DNA of 64,000 nt from Paracrocinitomix sp040880585 (GTDB lineage Bacteria > Bacteroidota > Bacteroidia > Flavobacteriales_D > Crocinitomicaceae), in contig JBBDID010000004.1 of the NCBI GenBank assembly GCA_040880585.1, forward strand, positions 1 through 64,000, read 5' to 3'. Below the pieces are notes generated by a model. The model had not been told where the DNA came from, made no database searches, and saw only the letters and a list, made by a program, of their open reading frames with translations. The position numbers were made by a program, and so were the translations under genes. This document shows, piece after piece, positions 8,300-16,215 of the stretch (position 1 is the first letter of the stretch; each line of letters starts with the position of its first letter).

Positions 8300-8977
8300 T
8301 TAATTTTTAAAAATGAGCTGCAATTTATCTGAATTATAAATAGCGGCAGGAGAAATGACTTTCTCATCCAGGGGGATATTATCGCCATACCTTTCTTCCA
8401 GTATTTCCTGAACGATTGGATCATCCAAATGAAATTCTGACAATTTTTGGAGTTTTCCTAATTCAATTCCGGCACCTCTTTTGTAAATTTTCCAAACTAA
8501 CTCAGAACAATATAATTTCTCATCTGACCAATCAAAATGAATGTCATAATTTTTTCCCAAAAACTGATCCCCGATTATCTTCATTTTTTTACCGGCTGAT
8601 TCGGTCAATAAAGACTTTCTATTTTTAAGTCGTTTCACTACATAATGGCGATCATCTCCCCGATCAATCCACCTCTTTAATGGGGTTAATTTAACCGGCT
8701 GAATCGCTTCCAGTATCAATATGTCACTACCACTATTAAACACCATCCCCACATGGCTGTATTTTGAGTCTGTAGCAATTTGAACGGCCTTACTTTGACC
8801 GGAATTAGACGTTTGAAAAATGATGTCTCCAAACTGTAAATCCAAGGTTTTTTGTTGAGGTGGATAAAGCAAATGTGCTTTCTGTACTGAATTAGCAAAG
8901 CGATCATCCGCCAAGCCCGGAAGGACAAATAAGATGATAAAAAGCAACAGTAATCTGCTTAGATTTGTTTTTCCCAT
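8300..8977 (-). CDS. YiiX/YebB-like NlpC/P60-superfamily cysteine hydrolase
   Basis: A 225-aa exported protein (signal peptide to ~23, LPGLADD). The fold is a permuted papain-like hydrolase: LQFGDIIFQTSNSGQ starts the domain, the catalytic His is in YSHVGMVF, and the catalytic Cys is in KLYCSELVWK. This order and spacing match YiiX-type proteins, which act on peptides or lipids at the envelope. The substrate is unknown. It is the first gene of the minus-strand run, 146 bases upstream of the LVIVD lipoprotein. Confidence 0.85.
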   Translation of the reverse strand: MGKTNLSRLLLLFIILFVLPGLADDRFANSVQKAHLLYPPQQKTLDLQFGDIIFQTSNSGQSKAVQIATDSKYSHVGMVFNSGSDILILEAIQPVKLTPLKRWIDRGDDRHYVVKRLKNRKSLLTESAGKKMKIIGDQFLGKNYDIHFDWSDEKLYCSELVWKIYKRGAGIELGKLQKLSEFHLDDPIVQEILEERYGDNIPLDEKVISPAAIYNSDKLQLIFKN

Positions 8978-9144
8978 ATTGAGTATGACTTTTCTTAAAG
9001 ATAAATAAATTCAGTGATCCTTCAGACACTTGTTTAAGAAAAAACCAAAGTCTCCATCTTCTTTCATTTTATAGTAAATGGCTTAACAGGTGTAATGTTT
9101 TTGGCTTATTGATCGTCTAAAAGTGATGCTATTGGCATTTTTTG

Positions 9145-9152
9145 TATCTTTG
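9145..9152 (+). promoter_or_regulatory. Candidate -7 box TATCTTTG
   Basis: Matches the Bacteroidota -7 consensus TAnnTTTG, about 77 bases before the subtilase ATG. No TTG at the usual -33 distance is visible, so support is moderate. Confidence 0.35.
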
Positions 9153-9229
9153 GTAATGCCTCAAAGATTAGCTTAAGCAAGATTTCAACCGTTGAACATC
9201 TTGATTTAAACTAAAAAGCTATTGTTAAA

Positions 9230-12200
9230 ATGAAAACACTACGCCTTCAACTGCTGGTTTTCGCAGTATTCGTTTTGTCCTTTTCCTCCACTTTCGGGCA
9301 GAAGGATAATCAGCCGTTAATGTTAAAATCCGGAGATTATATACTTGATAAGAACGTAAAATCCTTTGTACAACGTCCCGCTTTTTCTTCTGATGAACTG
9401 TACAACAATACTTATTTTAGAATTCTTCAATTTTCAACTACTCCGAATTCAACTGATAAATCTCAATTGAAAAAAGCAGGCATTGAGTTACTGGATTATC
9501 TTCCTGAAAAAGCCTATTACGCTGCCATACATGTGGATGCTGATCTGGATTTATTGGAAGAAAAAAAGGTGGTAAGTGTTGCAGAAATCCAAACCGATTA
9601 CAAACTAAATCCGGTTTTGCTTAGCAAAGAATATCCTGATTGGACGTTGTTTGAAGCAGATAAAATTGGTTTGAATGCGATTTATTTTTCTACTGTATCA
9701 AAGGCTGATGCTATCCAAAAACTCAACAATCTGGGTGCTGAAATAACATTGGAAACGGAGGTAGAAATCCTAAGTTTCATCCTCCCGATAAGCAGCTTAA
9801 CCGAGCTCTATCAACTCCCTGAATTCTTTTACTTTGAACCCTTAGATCAGCCGGGAGAACCCGAAGGATATAAAGACGTAGCAAATCACCGTTCGTCTTA
9901 TCTTACAAATCCCCTTGGCACAGGAATGGCATACGACGGTTCTGGTGTAACGATCATGATGCAGGATGATGGTCCGATTGGTCCGCACATTGATTACGAG
10001 GGCAGAATTACAACCGAAACCTCTACAAATAATGGTGATCACGGTGACCATGTGGCAGGAATCATTATGGGTGCGGGGAATTTAAATCCGGACGGCGTAG
10101 GAAATGCCCCCGGTTCGCACTTGCTTGTATACAATTCAGGTAATGCCAATTACAACTTAGTACCCACACTATATGATACGGAGGGAGTGGTCATCACCTC
10201 TAAAAGTTATGGCAACGGAAATAATGCCGGTTATACTTCTTTGGCCAGTCAATTAGACGAGCAATGCAGGGAACATGAGGCGTTGGTACATGTGTTTTCA
10301 GCAGGAAACTCAGGCACAGAAGACTACGGATATGGTGCAGGTCCGGGATGGGGAAACATTACCGGTGGGCATAAACAGGGGAAAAATGTGTTAGCAGTTG
10401 GTAACTTATCTGATTCAGATATATTAAGTAACAGTAGCAGCCGGGGCCCTGCTTCAGACGGTCGTATTAAACCTGATATTTGTGCTGTAGGCTCTAGTGT
10501 TTATTCTACCGTTGACGTAAATACTTACGATAATAAATCCGGCACTTCTATGGCATGTCCTGGAGTAGCGGGTTCATTGGCCTTGCTTTATCAAGCTTAT
10601 CGCGAGCTAAACGGGGGACAAGATCCTTCTGCAGCATTAATTAATGCCGCAACACTTAATACAGCAGATGATTTAGGAAATCCCGGGCCGGATTTTAAGT
10701 TTGGCTGGGGACGAATTAATATTCGGCGCGCTTATGATTTGATTAGAAACCAACAATATTTGAACAGTGAAGCAAGTCAGGGACAGTCGACAACGCATAC
10801 GGTTCAAGTGCCTGAAGGTACAAAACAATTGCGCCTAATGATTTATTGGACAGATTATGAGGGATCACCAACCGCTTCAAAAGCTTTAGTTAATGATCTT
10901 AACCTGACATTAACAGATCCGGCAGGGACTTCTTTTGAGCCTTGGGTCTTGAACCCTACACCTAACGCAGGCTTACTCAATTCAGATGCTATACCCGGTA
11001 CGGATGACTTAAACAATGTAGAGCAAATCACCATTGACGATCCCGCAGCAGGGACGTATACGGTTTATGTTGACGGATTCAATATTCCCCAGGGACCTCA
11101 GCCCTACTATGTGGTTTACGAATTTGTACAGGATGAAATTGTGATCACCTACCCCATTGGTGGCGAAAGCTTAACACCACCTCAATCAGAAATCATCCGT
11201 TGGGATGCTATTGGCGAAAACGAAACTTTTTCCATTGACTATTCAGTTGATGGCGGTTTAACATGGAATTCAATAGTAGGCGCTATTCCCGGTTCATGGC
11301 GCAGTTATTCCTGGAACGTACCCTCAACTTTGGTGACGGGAAAAGGACGTGTCCGGGTGAGTAGAGGTAGCCAAACGGCTACGAGTCCACAAGATTTTAG
11401 CATTATTCGACAACCTATCAACCTCAATGTAGAATGGGCCTGTCCCAATTCATTTAACGTAAGTTGGAACCCGGTTTCCGGAGCAACGGGATATGAGGTA
11501 AGTCTTTTAGGAGAAAAATACATGGATTCTGCGGCTTACACAACAGAAACAAATGTTACGATTTATGCTAATTCGCTGGAAACACAATGGATAAGTGTCC
11601 GTGCACTTGGTCCGGATAATGCCCGGGGAAAACGTGCTATTGCCATAGAAAAATCACCAGGAACATTTGGTTGCACACTTTTACCGCCTGAAGCCAACAT
11701 TACTGCACTTTGTACAGAAACCGGTCCGGGATCCTGTATTCGTTATATAGATATATCTACTCATGCCGGACAAGGAGCTGCCTGGGAGTGGTCTTTCCCC
11801 GGAGGAACACCTGAAACTTCCACACTCGAACAACCATTGGTTTGTTATGATCAGGAAGGTTATTATGATGTGGAGTTAATCGTAAAAAATGGAGTGGGGG
11901 AAGATACACTTTTCTTTTCTCAGTACGCATATATCAGAAAAGGAGAAGCACTCCCTTTTTCTGAAGATTTTGAAGGAGCAATGATCCCGGAGAACTGGAT
12001 GCTGGAAGCCGAGGGCAACAATTCAAACTGGAGCATTGATGAAAATAATAGTGCTTATGGTAACGGTTACCGCTCTATCACAATCGATAATTTTAGCCCT
12101 GACTCTATAGCAGGAACAAGTCGTTTCACTACGCAACAAATTGATCTTTCATCTGAAGACATGATTTATGCACTTAGTTTTGATGTTGCCTACGCAAGTG

Positions 12201-12730
12201 GGATGGATCAATCAGATACCCTTGTGGTGTATGCTTCTTATGATTGTGGAAACACGTACACACTACTTTATCAGGCGGGCGGGGATGAATTGGCCACAGC
12301 TCCCGCCTCTTCTTCTTTATTTATTCCGGAAACCGATCAATGGCGAAAAGAGGTGGCATCTCTCGGTTCTTTAAAAGGAAAAACATCTGTGAGTTTTACA
12401 TTTGAAAATCGCTCAGCGAATGGAAATATGATGTATGTAGATAATTTGAATGTGTCCTTTTCTGAAGAAAATTTCCCTGAAGACGTCATTACTGTTTTTC
12501 CCAATCCTTTTCATGATGAAGTGAATGTCGCCGGATTAAAAAAGGGTGAAACGGCAAATATTCAAATCAATAGTAGTAATGGAAAATTGATCTATGCTAA
12601 CACCTTCACCGTAACAGGAGAGCTCACCACCATTAAATTGAATGGCCTGGCAGCAGGTATGTACGTCATCAAAATAAAGAGTGATTCTATCTCCCTCACT
12701 GAAAAATTAATCCACCGCAGCAGTGATTAA
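9230..12730 (+). CDS. T9SS-secreted subtilisin-like serine protease
   Basis: A 1166-aa extracellular protease. Signal peptide 1-23, then a ~190-residue propeptide-like region. The S8 domain has Asp246 (MMQDDGP), His271 (GDHGDHVAG) and Ser440 (GTSMACPG), so the triad is complete. After ~residue 500 follow a beta-sandwich P/proprotein-like domain (VPEGTKQLRLMIYW), Ig/FN3-like segments, a PKD-like domain (WEWSFPGGTPETSTLEQPLV) and a jelly-roll. The end is a type A T9SS sorting domain starting VFPNPFHDEV. The role is probably digestion of external protein. The gene stands alone with its own promoter region. Confidence 0.93.
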   Translation: MKTLRLQLLVFAVFVLSFSSTFGQKDNQPLMLKSGDYILDKNVKSFVQRPAFSSDELYNNTYFRILQFSTTPNSTDKSQLKKAGIELLDYLPEKAYYAAIHVDADLDLLEEKKVVSVAEIQTDYKLNPVLLSKEYPDWTLFEADKIGLNAIYFSTVSKADAIQKLNNLGAEITLETEVEILSFILPISSLTELYQLPEFFYFEPLDQPGEPEGYKDVANHRSSYLTNPLGTGMAYDGSGVTIMMQDDGPIGPHIDYEGRITTETSTNNGDHGDHVAGIIMGAGNLNPDGVGNAPGSHLLVYNSGNANYNLVPTLYDTEGVVITSKSYGNGNNAGYTSLASQLDEQCREHEALVHVFSAGNSGTEDYGYGAGPGWGNITGGHKQGKNVLAVGNLSDSDILSNSSSRGPASDGRIKPDICAVGSSVYSTVDVNTYDNKSGTSMACPGVAGSLALLYQAYRELNGGQDPSAALINAATLNTADDLGNPGPDFKFGWGRINIRRAYDLIRNQQYLNSEASQGQSTTHTVQVPEGTKQLRLMIYWTDYEGSPTASKALVNDLNLTLTDPAGTSFEPWVLNPTPNAGLLNSDAIPGTDDLNNVEQITIDDPAAGTYTVYVDGFNIPQGPQPYYVVYEFVQDEIVITYPIGGESLTPPQSEIIRWDAIGENETFSIDYSVDGGLTWNSIVGAIPGSWRSYSWNVPSTLVTGKGRVRVSRGSQTATSPQDFSIIRQPINLNVEWACPNSFNVSWNPVSGATGYEVSLLGEKYMDSAAYTTETNVTIYANSLETQWISVRALGPDNARGKRAIAIEKSPGTFGCTLLPPEANITALCTETGPGSCIRYIDISTHAGQGAAWEWSFPGGTPETSTLEQPLVCYDQEGYYDVELIVKNGVGEDTLFFSQYAYIRKGEALPFSEDFEGAMIPENWMLEAEGNNSNWSIDENNSAYGNGYRSITIDNFSPDSIAGTSRFTTQQIDLSSEDMIYALSFDVAYASGMDQSDTLVVYASYDCGNTYTLLYQAGGDELATAPASSSLFIPETDQWRKEVASLGSLKGKTSVSFTFENRSANGNMMYVDNLNVSFSEENFPEDVITVFPNPFHDEVNVAGLKKGETANIQINSSNGKLIYANTFTVTGELTTIKLNGLAAGMYVIKIKSDSISLTEKLIHRSSD

Positions 12731-12758
12731 GTGATCTTCCGTATGTTTAGAAAATAAA

Positions 12759-13157
12759 TTAATCCCACTTATTCTTGGAGGATAAAGCGTAATCTCCTCC
12801 TCCCATGAAAATAAGTGCTAAACTACCAAATAAATAAAGCCCTGCTAGTTCCATTTTCCATCCTCCATGTGAGCTAACGGATAAAAGGTTTTCCGGATGG
12901 GCTATGAATACGATCACCAACATATTTAAAAATAACAAGATCGCTGCAATCCTTGTGCGGTATCCCACAATCAGTAAGAGTGGCGCTATCACCTCCCCAA
13001 TATAAACACCATAGGCAACAAAGCCGGGAATTCCTTTACTTTCAAGCATGTTTTCAATTCCTGCCACCCCCTGAGAAAGTTTGGCAATACCGTGTAACAA
13101 CATCAATATCCCCAGGGATAAACGAATGATCAATATACCTAAACTCTGATTTTTCAT
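12759..13157 (-). CDS. DoxX family membrane protein
   Basis: A 132-aa inner-membrane protein with four hydrophobic helices. It shows DoxX-family features: RLSLGILMLLHGIAKL at the first helix, YIGEVIAPLLLIVGYRTR in the middle, and a final GGGDYAL. DoxX proteins are linked to quinone or thiosulfate redox and to oxidative-stress complexes; the specific role here is unknown. The gene is monocistronic, downstream of a terminator belonging to the neighbouring minus-strand gene. Confidence 0.88.
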   Translation of the reverse strand: MKNQSLGILIIRLSLGILMLLHGIAKLSQGVAGIENMLESKGIPGFVAYGVYIGEVIAPLLLIVGYRTRIAAILLFLNMLVIVFIAHPENLLSVSSHGGWKMELAGLYLFGSLALIFMGGGDYALSSKNKWD

Positions 13158-13287
13158 TGTGCTTTTAAATTATGGTGTCTCTGTACTTTGAAGTGTTTCT
13201 AACCAAATATAAGAACAAATTGTGAGAGCATTCCTGTAATTTTCTTGCGTTGAGCAACAGGCTTCAAGACCGTTTAACAGTTTCCAG

Positions 13288-13316
13288 CAAAAAAGGGATC
13301 TTTTTCAAGATCCCCT
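13288..13316 (-). terminator. Rho-independent terminator
   Basis: On the minus strand GGGATCTT pairs with AAGATCCC over a four-base loop and is followed by six T. It ends the 13349-13738 gene. Confidence 0.75.
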
Positions 13317-13348
13317 TCAAGCGTTTTAAGTTATGATAGAAATTATTC

Positions 13349-13738
13349 TTATCTGATAATTTGCTTCTTAAACAGATAAGTAACCAGAAAAGCAAGAAGC
13401 ATTACGGTAGCTAGAATTCCAGCGAAAAGCATACCGTTTTCAAAGACCGGGTTCACAAAGTCAGGATTGGCGTTCATGATTACATCCACATAAGCGATTA
13501 GGGTCATCACGGCATACACACAATAGCCATAAAGCACAGAACTCTTCACCTCTTTTTTGAATCGCAAGCGATTTAAAACATAAACGCTAAGGCAAATAAC
13601 AAATAGGTAAACCGTAAAAACGCCAAATTTACCAGGTGTGAATAGATTTGTACAGGCAATCAACAGCACTCCTCCAATTGCACCAAATAATAGTGCAAGC
13701 GGCAAAATCTTATTTAATTCTTTCTTTAGGTATTGCAT
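13349..13738 (-). CDS. Four-helix membrane protein, function unknown
   Basis: A 129-aa protein with four predicted transmembrane helices (~12-32, 40-57, 69-88, 102-123) and short basic loops. The layout recalls small DUF4199-like membrane proteins of Bacteroidota, but I cannot confirm this. It is followed by a clear terminator, so it is probably a single-gene unit. Confidence 0.6.
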   Translation of the reverse strand: MQYLKKELNKILPLALLFGAIGGVLLIACTNLFTPGKFGVFTVYLFVICLSVYVLNRLRFKKEVKSSVLYGYCVYAVMTLIAYVDVIMNANPDFVNPVFENGMLFAGILATVMLLAFLVTYLFKKQIIR

Positions 13739-14007
13739 ATTGTTGCTCCTTTCTAATGGGTAAGACGTAAAAAAACTGTCTTGCGTTTGCTAAAAAATGT
13801 TAACTCTATATCGCAGGTTCAAGAGAAAAAGTCAATCCTTTCTATCTTAATATACGAAAGAACTGCTGAACAAATTGCCTCACTGTCGGTTTCGTTTACT
13901 GAACGGTATCTTTTACCCATTTAATAGATCTACTTTCCAAATAACCGGGCACTCAAATTGGTATGGATTATATTCTTTATTAACTTCAGGCCTAAAGATT
14001 ATTTGAT

Positions 14008-15096
14008 ATGAAGCTATTTTTACTGGTTTTTACTCTTTTTTTTGTTGGCGGCCTAAATGCTCAGGTTCCGGCTGAATTTAAAATGAACGACACCTTGAAG
14101 GTGGGGTATAATATCTCCCCGCCATTCGTTATAGAAAAACAGGGTGAGCTATCAGGGCCGGCAATCTGGTTATGGAGTGAGGTTTCCCGACAGTTGGATC
14201 TGAAGTTTGAATATATTGAGATGCCATTGGACAGTTTGTTATACAATTTAACCCATCAAACGATAGACTTAAGCGCGTCTCCTTTAAGTATTACCAGCGA
14301 ACGCTCTCAGTTTATTGACTTTTCAGCTCCATATTACATTGCTCACTCATCCATTTTAAAAAAAAACAAATCTAAAGACGAAAGAACCTGGAGTTTTATC
14401 ACCTCCTTTTTTTCACTTGATTTTTTCCGTGTTTTGGGCGCCTTATGTGTGGTGATCTTAATTTTTGGTTTTTTAGAGTGGATCTTTGAACGCAAAGCCA
14501 ATGCTGAAGAATTTGGAAGCGGTTTGAAAGGTGTATGGAACGGTTTCTGGTGGTCAGCAGTAACTATGACCACTGTTGGATATGGGGATAAATCTCCCAA
14601 AACACTTGGTGGTAGAATTGTTGCGTTGATCTGGATGTTTACAGCCATCATTATTATTTCAGGATTTACAGCCAGCATTGCCTCTTCTTTAACCACAGAA
14701 AAAATGAGTACCATGGATGAAGAAATCGAAGATTTTAAACAAAAAACAATTGGAACCATTCAGCATTCAGGAACAGAAAAGTGGTTAAAAGACAATTTTT
14801 ATACCCAACGCATGGCTTTTTCAAGCGTGGAAGAAGCGCTCTCTGCTTTGGATAATGAGGAGATTGAAGCCATTGCATACGATCGACCCATCCTTAAAGA
14901 TATCATCAGAAGAGATTCTTTATCAGCATACACTTTACTGGATGATGAATTTAATGCACAATTCTACGCTATGGGAATGAGTCGGTCTTTGCCTGCACAT
15001 TTGAAAAACCAAATCAATGTCGCCATTCTTGAAGAAACTGAAACCATGGATTGGAAGGTTTTGCTGACAGAGTATGATTTAGAGAAGGAACAGTAA
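14008..15096 (+). CDS. Prokaryotic glutamate-receptor-type (GluR0-like) potassium channel
   Basis: A 362-aa ligand-gated channel architecture. Signal peptide 1-18. First lobe of a periplasmic binding domain at ~27-116 (LKVGYNISPPFVIEK, SITSERSQFIDFSAPYY). Transmembrane helix M1 at ~138-160. Re-entrant pore with selectivity filter TVGYGD at 189-194 (FWWSAVTMTTVGYGDKSP). Helix M2 at ~203-228. Second binding lobe at ~235-350 (IGTIQHSGTEKWL, DAIAYDRP-like segment). The split of the SBP_bac_3 domain by a K+-selective pore is the GluR0 arrangement known from Synechocystis. The ligand is probably an amino acid, but no residue proves which. Monocistronic. Confidence 0.9.
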   Translation: MKLFLLVFTLFFVGGLNAQVPAEFKMNDTLKVGYNISPPFVIEKQGELSGPAIWLWSEVSRQLDLKFEYIEMPLDSLLYNLTHQTIDLSASPLSITSERSQFIDFSAPYYIAHSSILKKNKSKDERTWSFITSFFSLDFFRVLGALCVVILIFGFLEWIFERKANAEEFGSGLKGVWNGFWWSAVTMTTVGYGDKSPKTLGGRIVALIWMFTAIIIISGFTASIASSLTTEKMSTMDEEIEDFKQKTIGTIQHSGTEKWLKDNFYTQRMAFSSVEEALSALDNEEIEAIAYDRPILKDIIRRDSLSAYTLLDDEFNAQFYAMGMSRSLPAHLKNQINVAILEETETMDWKVLLTEYDLEKEQ

Positions 15097-15114
15097 AGGC
15101 TTGTTTTAATCCGT

Positions 15115-15456
15115 CTAGGTTTCAATAACCTTTTTTACACGTTCAGCTTTATCAAGCTTTGAAAGAGTAAGGCGGATTATTGAATCTTTTTTTGCATTTA
15201 AATCATGCGGGACATTCGCTTCTAAGGAGATAATATCACCACTTTTCATTGAATGGGTTGTGCCTTGAACACCTAAGTCAATTTTGCCTTCCAAAACGTG
15301 GATTAAAATCGGGTAAGGCGCCTTGTGTTCTTTCATTAATTGTCCGTCTTTCAAAAGAATTCGTATCTCTTTTGAAAATGAAGTCTCTATGAGTACTTTT
15401 GTTTTAATTCGACTTTCATCAAACTCTAATTCCTTATTAAATGAGGCTATGTTCAT
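15115..15456 (-). CDS. Cupin-domain protein
   Basis: A 113-aa cytoplasmic single-cupin protein. Motif 1 is degenerate (PYPILIHVLEGKIDLGVQG); motif 2 is SGDIISLEANVPHDLNA. Only some metal ligands are present (the His of VPHDL), so it may bind a small ligand rather than catalyse a reaction. Many such proteins in this phylum are unassigned. It converges with the channel gene, leaving 18 bases between the stops. Confidence 0.75.
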   Translation of the reverse strand: MNIASFNKELEFDESRIKTKVLIETSFSKEIRILLKDGQLMKEHKAPYPILIHVLEGKIDLGVQGTTHSMKSGDIISLEANVPHDLNAKKDSIIRLTLSKLDKAERVKKVIET

Positions 15457-15481
15457 TCGTTTAGTTTTTATGCAGAATGCT

Positions 15482-15489
15482 CAAAGGTA
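15482..15489 (-). promoter_or_regulatory. Candidate -7 box TACCTTTG for the cupin gene
   Basis: A perfect TAnnTTTG on the minus strand, 25 bases before the ATG at 15456. No clear -33 element. Confidence 0.45.
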
Positions 15490-15572
15490 GCGTAAAAAAA
15501 CACGCTCACTAATGAACGTTGAACTCCGATTTCCAAATAAAGAATTGTTAACGGTCGATTACATTTTTTATC

Positions 15573-15721
15573 TCAATAATCATTGATGTCCGGGAAATAA
15601 CAACTCCCATTTCCGCCATTTCATTTCCCCATCCGCCAGTTGGCGGAGGGGAAAAGGATCGTCAGGGATGGTTATTATTTCTAGCTTTTTAAATTTTCCC
15701 CGGACAATAATGTTCAATAAT
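15573..15721. mobile_element. MITE-like inverted-repeat element with flanking direct repeats
   Basis: Terminal inverted repeats CATTGATGTCCGGG (15581-15594) and the complement-matching CCCCGGACAATAATG (15698-15712) agree at 12 of 14 positions. The 8-mer TCAATAAT lies immediately left (15573-15580) and one base right (15714-15721), like a target duplication. Inside is a second hairpin, TCCGCCA-GT-TGGCGGA (15632-15647), extended by CCCC/GGGG. There is no ORF. The rest of the 15457-16215 gap holds more hairpins and no gene. Confidence 0.5.
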
Positions 15722-15865
15722 GCAAAATAAGCAGATTTAAATCTATCTATTTTAACAAAAACGTATGTTTAGGATGAAAATAGGTGATATAAACTGTTAA
15801 TTCGACAATTAGGGTCCATTTTCAGTGAAGCACAACCAATACGACAAGCCACACACAGCTCGCGT

Positions 15866-15890
15866 TCCGCAGGATTGCAAATCCTGCGGA
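15866..15890. repeat. Palindromic repeat copy 1 (CCGCAGGAT type)
   Basis: TCCGCAGGATT and AATCCTGCGGA form an 11-bp perfect stem over three bases. A second copy lies 88 bases on. Dispersed intergenic palindrome. Confidence 0.7.
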
Positions 15891-15953
15891 GCAATTGTAA
15901 TGACGTGTTTCCCCGAATATCAAATCCTCAACACAGAGTGCCTCCCACCTGTT

Positions 15954-15976
15954 CCGCAGGATTTGTAATCCTGCGG
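15954..15976. repeat. Palindromic repeat copy 2 (CCGCAGGAT type)
   Basis: CCGCAGGATT-TGT-AATCCTGCGG, a 10-bp perfect stem matching copy 1. It is followed at 15987-16002 by the GC-rich core also found at 1761-1776. Confidence 0.7.
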
Positions 15977-16129
15977 CAGTATCACTCTGCCCCGGCGGAG
16001 GCCGATAGCTGGCTTTTTTCATTTGCTATTGTTGAGCTGAGCAAAGTGTAGCGACTGCAAGGAGCTCACAATTTGCCATGTGAAACAAGGAAATGAAAGA
16101 TGACACTAAAGGCCGTAGACGGATGCGCC

Positions 16130-16166
16130 GTTGGCAAGCCTCTGGCGCGCGAGGCAGGCAGCCAAC
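16130..16166. repeat. GC-rich hairpin upstream of mfd
   Basis: GTTGGC (16130-16135) pairs with GCCAAC (16161-16166), and GCCTC (16138-16142) with GAGGC (16151-16155). It ends 34 bases before the mfd promoter box. Confidence 0.55.
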
Positions 16167-16200
16167 ACATTTTCATCATACATTTTTAAAAAACTCATTG

Positions 16201-16208
16201 TATCTTTG
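16201..16208 (+). promoter_or_regulatory. Candidate -7 box TATCTTTG of mfd (leaderless)
   Basis: TAnnTTTG match ending eight bases before the ATG at 16216. Transcription would begin at or beside the start codon. This supports 16216 as the start rather than the ATG at 16093, whose extra 41 codons run through the promoter and a repeat hairpin. Confidence 0.5.
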
Positions 16209-16215
16209 CACCGAA

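Noticed and set aside
16093..16215. N-terminal extension of mfd from the ATG at 16093
   Set aside because: Arg-rich residues translated from a repeat hairpin and the promoter box; not Mfd-like.
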